Shown piece after piece: positions 33,861 to 40,058 of a stretch of 40,058 nt of DNA; the first letter of the stretch is position 1; each line of letters starts with the position of its first letter. The translations under genes and the position numbers were made by a program. Under the pieces are notes generated by a model, which saw only the letters and a program-made list of their open reading frames with translations, was not told where the DNA came from and ran no database searches. This DNA is from Burkholderia sp. Bp8963 (GTDB lineage Bacteria > Pseudomonadota > Gammaproteobacteria > Burkholderiales > Burkholderiaceae): the NCBI RefSeq assembly GCF_003854275.1, contig NZ_QTQP01000059.1:1-40058 (forward strand), given 5' to 3'.

Positions 33861-35102
33861 TTACTCGACGTTCCGCGACGGCGGAAAATCTCGCGAGTAA
33901 ACCGGGTTCGCCAGAAACGCTTTCGGGTCGTAGGTCCAGAACTGGCTCACGTCCGGATAGCGCTGAAGCACCGTGTTCACGAGCTTTCCGTCGACGCGCT
34001 TGACCTGCCGGATATAGACGGTGACGATCGGGTTGCCGTAACTGTCCAGCTTCAGCGGGCCGCGCGGTGACGCGTCGAGCCTCACCGCATGGAGTGCGGT
34101 GGCGAGCGCCTTGCCGCTGACGGGCTGTCCGCCCATGGATTTGAGCGCCTGCTCGAGAATCAGCCCCGCGCTGTATCCGCCCGTCGCGTAAAAGCCCGGG
34201 GTGCTTCCGTAGGTCTTGCGGAAGCCGTTCACATAGCGCGTGTTGTCGCCTGTCTCGATCGCCGCGCTGTACCAGCCGGCGGAAATGATGCCGACCGCTT
34301 CGTCGCCCATCTTGTCGAGTAACGACTCGTCGACCGTATTCATCCCCGCAATCAGCGGAATCTTCTGCTTGAGTCCGAAGTCGGCGTATTGCTTGAGGAA
34401 TCGCGTGGCGTTTGCGCCCGAGAAGTTGATGAATACCGCATCGACGTCCGGCCTGATCTGCGCAATGACCGTTGCGAAATCGCTCGAATTGAACGGCGGC
34501 CACAGCTTCTGGACCACCTTGCCACCCGCTTCCTCGTAGCTGCGCTGGAAACCGGCGACCGTCTCTTGCGAAAACGAAAGATCCTCAGCCACCACGGCAA
34601 CCCGTTTGTATTTGAGTGTCTTCGCGACATAAACGCCGAATGGTTGTGTCGCCTGGGCCGATGAACTGGAGCTGCGCACCATCCACGGGTCGGCCTTGCG
34701 CTGGGTCAGGTCCTCCGCAGCGGCCGAACTCAGGATGAGCGGCACACCGGCGCGAGCGACGTCGTCGCGGATCGCGACGGCTTCGAATGTCGCCAGTGGC
34801 CCAACCACCACGTCCACGTGGTCGCGCTCGGTCAGCTGGAGGAACTTTGCCTTCGCCGTGACCGGAGACGCAGCCGTGTCGACCACGACAAGCTCCACGG
34901 CACGCCCAGCCAGTTTGCCGCCGCGTTCCTTGAGCAAATACTCGAAACCGTCCTGCATCTGCGCGCCGATGCCTGCCGCCACGCCGGTCTTGACGGTCAT
35001 GAGCCCAACCTTGATTGGGGCGGGATCCGCGGCCTGCGCGGCCGAGCCAAGCGTTGCCGCCAGCCCTGCGACGCACAGCGCCATAAGCTTTCGAGACAGC
35101 AT
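33861..35102 (-). CDS. livK: LivK-type periplasmic substrate-binding protein
   Basis: A 413-residue binding protein of the type I periplasmic family. The signal peptide MLSRKLMALCVAGLAATLG is cleaved near AAQA/ADPAPIKVG. The body has the family features VGPLATFEAVAIRDDVARAGVPLILSSAAA and GGYSAGLILEQALKSMGG. ATG 35102 is fixed by GGAGG six bases upstream; the frame is open to 35150. It is the first gene of the importer operon, preceded by operators F and G shared with the divergent hydrolase operon. The closest families bind branched-chain amino acids, amides or aromatic acids. The ligand is not readable from sequence. Confidence 0.93.
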   Translation of the reverse strand: MLSRKLMALCVAGLAATLGSAAQAADPAPIKVGLMTVKTGVAAGIGAQMQDGFEYLLKERGGKLAGRAVELVVVDTAASPVTAKAKFLQLTERDHVDVVVGPLATFEAVAIRDDVARAGVPLILSSAAAEDLTQRKADPWMVRSSSSSAQATQPFGVYVAKTLKYKRVAVVAEDLSFSQETVAGFQRSYEEAGGKVVQKLWPPFNSSDFATVIAQIRPDVDAVFINFSGANATRFLKQYADFGLKQKIPLIAGMNTVDESLLDKMGDEAVGIISAGWYSAAIETGDNTRYVNGFRKTYGSTPGFYATGGYSAGLILEQALKSMGGQPVSGKALATALHAVRLDASPRGPLKLDSYGNPIVTVYIRQVKRVDGKLVNTVLQRYPDVSQFWTYDPKAFLANPVYSRDFPPSRNVE

Positions 35103-35164
35103 TGAAGACCTCCGGAGGACCCTTCGACGGGTCGTTGTTGAAAGTTTCATGCACTGTCATTTTT

Positions 35165-35179
35165 GTGATCACGGATCGC
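35165..35179. promoter_or_regulatory. Operator site F (GTGATC-ACG-GATCGC)
   Basis: A 15-bp site with one mismatch to GTGATC-N3-GATCAC lies 62 bp upstream of livK, in the divergent spacer with the hydrolase operon. It is well placed to control the importer. Confidence 0.6.
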
Positions 35180-35278
35180 AACTGGCGTTTACACCTAAGG
35201 TTCCTCAAACCCTATATGGCGCGGCATTTCGGCATTATTTTGCGGATCCGATCACCATCGGCACCCGTAGTTTTTTAC

Positions 35279-35308
35279 TTGTGTGATCTCAGATCACGAA
35301 TGTATGCT
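35279..35308 (+). promoter_or_regulatory. Promoter of the hydrolase/aminotransferase operon with operator G
   Basis: The perfect inverted repeat GTGATC-TCA-GATCAC (35283-35297) overlaps TTGTGT (-35, 35279-35284) and precedes TATGCT (-10, 35303-35308) with an 18-bp spacer. The layout (operator on the -35 and spacer, TATGCT as -10) copies that at the Hyu promoter. The expected start of transcription is about 30 bases before the gene. Confidence 0.72.
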
Positions 35309-35343
35309 GATTAGCGTTGTTCCAAAAACGGAGAAAGGGAATC

Positions 35344-36552
35344 ATGGATACGATGCGCAAGGGCCAACGCTGGGTGTTGGATGCGTTTCTTTCGGTAGGC
35401 GGATTGGACGTGCTTCACCCTGACGCGGGTGCGCTTTTCGAGCAGATCGGCTACGACTCGACGGACATCAAGCGTGTCTTCGCCCCAGTCAAGGCCGGTT
35501 CGATGCTGCCGGCATGCTGGAGCGCCGCGGCCAGGGAGATCGAGCAGCGCGCCAGGCACTGGGAGCAGCGCGGCTTCGTGTCGACAGCGAAGCGGATGTA
35601 TGAACGCGCGACCCTGCTTTACGCGCGCACGCATTACTCCGTGCTTGCCGATGATCCGCGACGCACGCGCTACCTGACCAAGGTGGTGCAGTCTTTCGAG
35701 AAGGTCATCGAGCTGGCTGAGCACCCCATCGAGCGGGTCACGCTGCCATTCGAAGGCAAGCATCTTCACGGTATTCTCGAGACACCCGCCGGCGCCGCGA
35801 GCGTGCCTTGCGTGATCATGCTGCCGGGCATGGACATGTTCAAGGAAGACTGGCACAAGGTGATCGAGCAGCGCATCCTGCCGCGCGGCTGGGCTGGCTT
35901 CTCGCTGGATGGCCCCGGCCAGGGTGAAAGCCTGACCAAGGGTTTGAAGATGACGCTCGACAATTACGACCGCGCCATCAGCACGGTCATCGACTGGCTG
36001 TCCAGCCACCCTGCCATCGACCCATCACGCATCGTCATCATGGGGTCGAGCATGGGTTCGTGGTGGGCGACGCGCGCGGCCGCGGTCGAGCCGCGCATCG
36101 CGGCGATCGCGGCGAACATGTCGAACCTCGGAGACAAGTTTGTCCTGTTGAACCAGGCGCAACCGAGCTTCATGGCGGGCCTGATGTACATGACCGGCAT
36201 CACCGACCCTTCGGCAATTCAGGATTTGTCCAAGCAGATGTTGCTGGACGACCTGGCGCCGAAGGTCACGGTGCCTTATCTGATCGTCACCGGCGAGAAC
36301 GACGAACTGACGACAATTGACTCGACCATCGACGTCTACAACCGGCTACAAGGACCCAAGGAGCTGTGGATTTACCAGCACGAATTTCACCCGATCGGAC
36401 CGCAATCAGACGAGTGGATCAACGCGTCGCTCGACTGGCTCGGCGCAGCCCTTGCTGGCCGATTCCAGTGTGGCCATGAAGTGCGAACGTTCATCACGAA
36501 AGGTGGTGAATATGTCGACGGGACGGGCCAACCGACGTGGTGGAATCCATGA
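35344..36552 (+). CDS. Alpha/beta hydrolase (FrsA/2,6-dihydropseudooxynicotine hydrolase-like)
   Basis: A 402-residue serine alpha/beta hydrolase. A helical N-terminal domain of about 135 residues precedes the catalytic domain. Nucleophile S236 lies in IMGSSMGSWW, the acid D320 in VTGENDELT, and the base is H346 or H349 in QHEFHPIG. Size and domain order resemble 2,6-dihydropseudooxynicotine hydrolase (a C-C bond hydrolase) and related FrsA/DUF1100 proteins. ATG 35344 follows GGAGAAAGGG. Its stop overlaps the start of the aminotransferase gene (ATGA). It is controlled by operator G. A C-C or C-N bond cleavage is possible; the substrate is unknown. Confidence 0.87.
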   Translation: MDTMRKGQRWVLDAFLSVGGLDVLHPDAGALFEQIGYDSTDIKRVFAPVKAGSMLPACWSAAAREIEQRARHWEQRGFVSTAKRMYERATLLYARTHYSVLADDPRRTRYLTKVVQSFEKVIELAEHPIERVTLPFEGKHLHGILETPAGAASVPCVIMLPGMDMFKEDWHKVIEQRILPRGWAGFSLDGPGQGESLTKGLKMTLDNYDRAISTVIDWLSSHPAIDPSRIVIMGSSMGSWWATRAAAVEPRIAAIAANMSNLGDKFVLLNQAQPSFMAGLMYMTGITDPSAIQDLSKQMLLDDLAPKVTVPYLIVTGENDELTTIDSTIDVYNRLQGPKELWIYQHEFHPIGPQSDEWINASLDWLGAALAGRFQCGHEVRTFITKGGEYVDGTGQPTWWNP

Positions 36553-37487
36553 ATCGCATACCCATGGCAGCAATCGACGACCGCGACGGAAAAATCTGGC
36601 TCGACGGCAAGCTGGTCGAGTGGCGAGACGCCAAAATTCATGTGCTGACCCACACGCTGCATTACGGCATGGGGGTGTTCGAGGGCGTTCGTGCATACGA
36701 CGGTCCAAACGGCGCGGCGATATTCCGGCTTGGGGAACATACGCGGCGCCTGCTGAATTCCGCGAAGATCTTCCAGATGAGCGTGCCCTTCGATGCCGAG
36801 ACGCTTGAGGCCGCGCAGCGGGAGGTGGTCCGCGTGAACGACCTCCAATCGTGCTATCTACGCCCGCTCATCTGGATCGGCTCGGAAAAGCTCGGTATCG
36901 CGGCGAAGGCCAACACCATCCACGTCGCTATCGCCGCGTGGCCGTGGGGTGCGTATCTCGGCGCGGACGGCCTCGAAAAAGGCATCCGCGTCAAGACTTC
37001 GTCGTTCACGCGCCATCACGTGAATGTTTCGATGGTTCGCGCGAAGGCCTCTGGATGGTACGTCAACTCGATCCTGGCAAATCGGGAAGCGCTGACAGAC
37101 GGCTACGATGAGGCGCTCTTGCTTGACGTGGACGGGTATGTATCGGAAGGCTCTGGCGAGAACTTTTTCATCGTCAATGGCGGGACGCTCTACACGCCTG
37201 ACCTTGCCTCGTGTCTCGACGGCATTACCCGCAACACAATCATTACGTTGGCACGAGACCTCGGGATACCCGTTATCGAGAAACGCATCACGCGCGACGA
37301 GGTATACACGGCTGATGAAGCCTTCTTCACCGGAACGGCTGCGGAGGTCACGCCGATTCGCGAGTTGGACAATCGGACCATCGGTACTGGCGGCCGCGGA
37401 GCGATAACGGCAACACTTCAGGCAGCCTATTTCGACATCGTTACCGGGAGGGATTTACGGTACGCCCACTGGCTTACCCGAGTCTAG
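36549..37487 (+). CDS. Class IV aminotransferase (branched-chain type, IlvE-like)
   Basis: A 312-residue fold-type IV PLP aminotransferase. The signs are HTLHYGMGVFEGVRAYDG, the PLP-binding K166 in VRAKASGWYVNS, and GYVSEGSGENFFIV with the PLP-phosphate region. It is close to branched-chain aminotransferases, but the segment SSFTRHHVNVS, which helps to set side-chain specificity, differs from standard IlvE (usually SSWRR-P). ATG 36549 overlaps the hydrolase stop, with GGTGG upstream; ATG 36564 is an alternative. Being in a regulated catabolic operon rather than an ilv locus, it is likely a substrate-specific paralogue, not the housekeeping enzyme. Confidence 0.9.
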   Translation: MNRIPMAAIDDRDGKIWLDGKLVEWRDAKIHVLTHTLHYGMGVFEGVRAYDGPNGAAIFRLGEHTRRLLNSAKIFQMSVPFDAETLEAAQREVVRVNDLQSCYLRPLIWIGSEKLGIAAKANTIHVAIAAWPWGAYLGADGLEKGIRVKTSSFTRHHVNVSMVRAKASGWYVNSILANREALTDGYDEALLLDVDGYVSEGSGENFFIVNGGTLYTPDLASCLDGITRNTIITLARDLGIPVIEKRITRDEVYTADEAFFTGTAAEVTPIRELDNRTIGTGGRGAITATLQAAYFDIVTGRDLRYAHWLTRV

Positions 37488-37502
37488 CTCCGCTTCATAC
37501 GA

Positions 37503-37544
37503 CGCCCGACGGTCCAGCCCACCGTCGGGCGGATGTTATTTTTT
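37503..37544 (+). terminator. Rho-independent terminator of the hydrolase/aminotransferase operon
   Basis: A perfect 11-bp stem CGCCCGACGGT/ACCGTCGGGCG with a 7-base loop is followed by TTATTTTTTG. It begins 16 bases past the aminotransferase stop and is a textbook intrinsic terminator. Confidence 0.92.
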
Positions 37545-37872
37545 GACGTGCCCGCTTCAATGCACGCGAGCACGGCGGTCATCATCGCGATGCGCGCCCC
37601 GCGCCACCATACGCCGCATGATGTTCCACCGCATCGTCGTGCGGTCTGTGCACCTCGAATTCTTCTGTCATGGGGCGTCAGTCTGGTGCGCCAGTCATGA
37701 CAACCTCAATCTGCTCGAATTGGCACGTATTGGCCGCGGGACGCCTCGATCGGCTTGCACTTCGCGTTGCCGAGTCGCGCCCCCGCATGATCAACGCATG
37801 CGGCCCTCAATCAGTCGATCCTGTCCGTCGCGCCGGCCTGTGCGAACCCGCAGTGGCTGATTCAGCGGCTTT
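37545..37872. other. Intergenic region, no gene seen
   Basis: Between the terminator and the hip operator array I find no supported gene. Short open frames on the plus strand lack family similarity or ribosome-binding sites. Confidence 0.4.
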
Positions 37873-38025
37873 TTTGATCAAATGAGATTTAACGTACAAA
37901 TTTGATCAGCAAACTCCAATAGCAGATCAAATATGATCGGTTAGGCTCACTCCGTCTTGACGGGTGTCGTGTCTGGCGCGACAATCGTATTTCCCCTCAC
38001 ATTACACTTTTGCCGATCAAATGAG
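37873..38025 (+). promoter_or_regulatory. HipB-type operator array and promoter region
   Basis: Four TTTGATC/GATCAAA elements lie ahead of hipB: the palindrome TTTGATCAAA (37873-37882), TTTGATC (37901-37907), GATCAAA (37925-37931) and GATCAAA (38015-38021). The first and last share the longer GATCAAATGAG, and the last covers the hipB ATG. TATGAT at 37932-37937 is a good -10, without a clear -35. The layout fits cooperative autorepression by a HipB-like protein. Confidence 0.6.
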
Positions 38026-38398
38026 TGACTTAAAGTCCAATGATCGCTCAAATTTGAGCGGTAAACGCCCGGGAGAGTCGTTGCCAACTCCGGTCACGCG
38101 AGCCCTCAAAAAGCTGGGGACAGACTTGGCGCTGGCGCGCCGGCGGCGCCATCTGACGCAAGCATCGATGGCCGAGCGCCTGCGGATTTCCGAGGCCACG
38201 GTGCGTCGAATGGAGCGCGGCGATACTGGCATCTCGATTGGGACCATCGCGCAGGCATTCTTCGTCCTCGGCGAGCTGGACAAAATCACCCGATTGCTCG
38301 ACACGGCGTCCGACGATATCGGTCTGTCCCTCATGAACGAGCAGCTGCCCCAGCGCGTACGCAGGAAGCGTATCAAACCAGACTCGGGAGCCTTATGA
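38021..38398 (+). CDS. hipB: HipB-like XRE-family antitoxin
   Basis: A 125-residue XRE-family regulator. The HTH lies at about residues 35-80 (LALARRRRHLTQASMAERLRISEATVRRMERGD), with a basic C-terminus (RVRRKRIKP). HipB-type antitoxins repress their operon and bind the HipA kinase. ATG 38021 is taken as start, but it has no Shine-Dalgarno. TTG 38081, five bases after GGAG, would give a shorter protein starting just before the HTH region and is a real alternative. The stop overlaps the hipA ATG (ATGA). Autoregulation through the upstream GATCAAA repeats is inferred. Confidence 0.85.
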   Translation: MSDLKSNDRSNLSGKRPGESLPTPVTRALKKLGTDLALARRRRHLTQASMAERLRISEATVRRMERGDTGISIGTIAQAFFVLGELDKITRLLDTASDDIGLSLMNEQLPQRVRRKRIKPDSGAL

Positions 38399-39699
38399 GC
38401 AAGCCAGCGGTAAGACAGACCGTCAAGGTCGCCCTGGGCGACGCGGCGCGGCCGGTCGGCACGCTGACCTACAGCAAGGATGGCGGACGCGAATTCACGG
38501 CGTTTGCCTACGACGCCGCGTGGCTCGCCGCGGCGGACCGCTTCGAGTTGTCGCCCGACCTCGCGCTCGTCGAGGGACACCAGTTTCGCAAAGCGCCATC
38601 CAGGGACGATTCGATCTTCCACTTCGCGTTTGCGGACACTGAGCCGGACGGCTGGGGTTGTCGCGTCATTGCACGCGACCATGCGAAACGGCGCAAGGCG
38701 GCCCACGCCACGGGCAACCCCGCCCCCGGAGCAGCGCTGACCGAAATGGACTATCTGCTGGGGGTGGACGACCTGAGCCGTATCGGCGCGTTGCGCCTGG
38801 TCGACGAGGCGGGCAACGTCCTGCGCACCATCGAGGATGGCGGCCGCGGCACGCCGCCGCTGCTCGAACTGGCGCAGCTCATAGGCGCCACGCGCGCGGT
38901 GGAGATGAACAAGGAAACGGAGGCTGACCTGAAGTACCTGCGCGGGCGCGGTACCTCGCTAGGCGGCATGCGACCCAAGTGCACGATACTCGACGAAGAC
39001 GGACACCTGGCCATCGGAAAATTCCCGAGCATCAAGGATGACCGCTGCGTCACGCGTGGCGAAGTGCTGGCCCTTCACCTGGCTGCGGCGGCCGGCATCA
39101 CTGCCGCCGAGTCGCGCATCGTCATGTCAGAGGACATCCCCGTCGCGCTCGTGCGTCGGTTCGACCGGGCCGCCGGCGGCGGACGCATTCCATATCTATC
39201 CGCCGGCTCCATGCTGCAGGCATCGCGTGCGGACGACCATGCCTACACGCAGATTGCCGACGTCATCACGGCACGTTGCGTCAACCCGGCGCATGACCTT
39301 GAGGAACTGTGGCGCCGATTGGCGTTCAACCTGCTCATCACGAACGTGGACGACCACGTGCAGAATCACGGATTCCTGCATGTTGAGCATGGCCAATGGC
39401 GGCTCGCGCCGGCCTTCGACATCAACCCCTTTCCAGACAAAGACCCGGAGCTGAAGTTGTGGCTCACCGAAAATTCCGGGCCAGTCGATTCCATTGCGGA
39501 CGTGCTGAACATGGCCTCGTACTTCTGGCTGTCAGAGGACGATGCAACGCGCGTGCTCGCTGAAGTATGCGCGGTGGTTCAGAACTGGAAAGCGATTGCG
39601 AAATCTGCGCCCGTCGGCATGACCAACGACGACCTCGAGGCCTTTGCGCCGGCGTTCGAAAACGAGCAGATGCGCGTCGCGGCTGACCTGCTGGCATAG
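38395..39699 (+). CDS. hipA: HipA-family serine/threonine kinase toxin
   Basis: A 434-residue HipA-fold kinase. HipA in E. coli phosphorylates glutamyl-tRNA synthetase and induces persistence; some relatives hit other targets. The Gly-rich loop GRGTSLGGMRPK with a possible autophosphorylation Ser (S188) is at 184-195, K209 lies in AIGKFPS, the catalytic loop N317-V-D319-D-H321-V-Q-N324, and the metal-binding D342 in LAPAFDI. All kinase residues appear intact, so it should be active. Its start overlaps hipB. The N-terminal domain (HipA_N-like) is present in the same chain, so this is the full-length form, not a split HipST type. Confidence 0.92.
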   Translation: MSKPAVRQTVKVALGDAARPVGTLTYSKDGGREFTAFAYDAAWLAAADRFELSPDLALVEGHQFRKAPSRDDSIFHFAFADTEPDGWGCRVIARDHAKRRKAAHATGNPAPGAALTEMDYLLGVDDLSRIGALRLVDEAGNVLRTIEDGGRGTPPLLELAQLIGATRAVEMNKETEADLKYLRGRGTSLGGMRPKCTILDEDGHLAIGKFPSIKDDRCVTRGEVLALHLAAAAGITAAESRIVMSEDIPVALVRRFDRAAGGGRIPYLSAGSMLQASRADDHAYTQIADVITARCVNPAHDLEELWRRLAFNLLITNVDDHVQNHGFLHVEHGQWRLAPAFDINPFPDKDPELKLWLTENSGPVDSIADVLNMASYFWLSEDDATRVLAEVCAVVQNWKAIAKSAPVGMTNDDLEAFAPAFENEQMRVAADLLA

Positions 39700-39730
39700 C
39701 AGCGGCCAGCTTGAGCGCTACACTACTCGC

Positions 39731-39767
39731 GCCATGCCTCATGGCATGGCTGGACTCCACGAGTCCA
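39731..39767. repeat. Two adjacent hairpins after hipA
   Basis: GCCATGCC-TCAT-GGCATGGC (39731-39750) is followed at once by TGGACTC-CAC-GAGTCCA (39751-39767). Both are perfect short stems without a T-run. They may limit read-through from hipA. The rest of 39700-39865 holds no gene I can support. Confidence 0.5.
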
Positions 39768-39865
39768 CGAGCATCTGGGCCTTTGAGCCATCGCAGTCCT
39801 GCCGACGAATTTGATTACCCCTACTGGCAGTCACATTCGAATGACATCCATCACCGTTTTTTTCT

Positions 39866-40058
39866 GGCTCTTTTGAAATCTGAATGGGTTATGCGGTATG
39901 CGGGTTGATCGAAGTGAAGTCGAGCTTGCCTGCGATCAGGAACAGCACGGTGCGCATAGTTTCGAAGTTCGTGTAGCCGCGAGCACGTCGTTTGGCGGCC
40001 TGAAACAGGCCGTTGATGGCTTCCAGGAACCCGTTGGTCTGACGTGTCTGGGACCAGG
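39866..40058 (-). mobile_element. End of an ISL3-family insertion sequence (truncated by window)
   Basis: The transposase C-terminus (39889-40058) runs out of the window. Just outside its stop lies GGCTCTTTTGAAATCTG (from about 39866), which resembles the GGCTCTT-type ends of several ISL3 elements, so 39866 is a plausible left terminus. The other end cannot be seen. Confidence 0.6.
39889..40058 (-). CDS. ISL3-family transposase, C-terminal part
   Basis: The last 56 residues of a transposase of the ISL3 family (DDE_Tnp_ISL3). The highly typical ending reads TRQTNGFLEAINGLFQ, then AAKRRARGYTNFETMRTV and LFLIAGKLDF. The E of GFLEA is the third acidic residue of the DDE triad. The gene continues beyond the right edge of the window, so integrity cannot be judged; the part visible is uninterrupted. 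It lies 190 bp from hipA on the opposite strand. Confidence 0.9.
   Translation of the reverse strand, partial: WSQTRQTNGFLEAINGLFQAAKRRARGYTNFETMRTVLFLIAGKLDFTSINPHTA

Noticed and set aside
33376..34503. A 375-residue minus-strand frame overlapping livK and livH
   Set aside because: It lies out of frame across two well-supported genes with good ribosome-binding sites, and shows no family similarity.
6103..36552. Reading the thiolase, epoxide-hydrolase-type enzyme and MATE genes as part of the GTGATCAC regulon
   Set aside because: Their divergent spacer carries a different palindrome (TTAGAGT-N8-ACTCTAA) and no GTGATCAC; they look separately controlled.
37503..38025. Repeated short elements considered as a CRISPR-like array
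   Set aside because: The repeats are only 7-11 bases and unevenly spaced, with no cas genes; they fit HipB operators better.

Overview
The window looks like chromosomal DNA of a Burkholderia-type betaproteobacterium. It is GC-rich with GC-rich third codon positions. It carries two Burkholderia-style 16-stranded porins (one intact, one decayed), a DUF4148 exported peptide, a MipA/OmpV outer-membrane protein, many GntR/LysR/TetR/Lrp regulators, and an ISL3-type transposase end at the right edge. I see no rRNA, tRNA or CRISPR.

Layout. 1-4.3 kb: an orphan fabZ, an RstAB-like two-component system and a MipA/OmpV gene with a 9-bp tandem repeat in its leader. 4.3-6.1 kb: a decayed stretch with a NuoF/FdsB-type flavoprotein remnant, a TetR gene and a porin remnant. 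6.1-10.4 kb: an operon of epoxide-hydrolase-type alpha/beta hydrolase, MATE exporter and thiolase, divergent from a TetR gene with a palindrome between them. 10.6-14.4 kb: a DUF4148 peptide, a GntR/FCD regulator, a LysR regulator and a broken chemoreceptor gene. 14.4-22.6 kb: the core catabolic block. Here a minus-strand operon (two SDR dehydrogenases and a BKACE/DUF849 beta-keto acid cleavage enzyme) is divergent from a plus-strand operon (HyuA- and HyuB-like ATP-dependent subunits and a gamma-carbonic anhydrase), followed by a second GntR/FCD regulator paralogous to the first. 22.9-29.2 kb: a fused 2-oxoacid (indolepyruvate) ferredoxin oxidoreductase with a divergent Lrp gene, a beta-propeller lipoprotein and a HisN-type phosphatase. 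29.2-37.5 kb: a porin, a complete Liv-type ABC importer, and divergently an alpha/beta hydrolase coupled to a class IV aminotransferase. 37.5-40 kb: a HipBA-type toxin-antitoxin pair and the 3' end of an ISL3 transposase.

How it fits together. The main observation is a recurring operator, GTGATC-N3-GATCAC or its compact form GTGATCAC. It occurs upstream of both GntR genes, the LysR gene, between the SDR/BKACE and Hyu operons, and between the Liv importer and the hydrolase/aminotransferase operon. At two promoters it sits at or just after a -35 element that is followed by a TATGCT -10. This suggests one regulon, spread over about 25 kb, run by two paralogous FCD-GntR regulators: import (porin, Liv), attack by hydrolase/aminotransferase and by the ATP-dependent HyuAB enzyme, oxidation by SDRs, and thiolytic beta-keto acid cleavage by BKACE. 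The substrate is not identifiable from sequence. Two models are offered: (a) secondary alcohol to methyl ketone to carboxylated beta-keto acid to acyl-CoA plus acetoacetate; (b) ATP-dependent opening of a hydantoin- or lactam-like ring followed by transamination. Both are inference.
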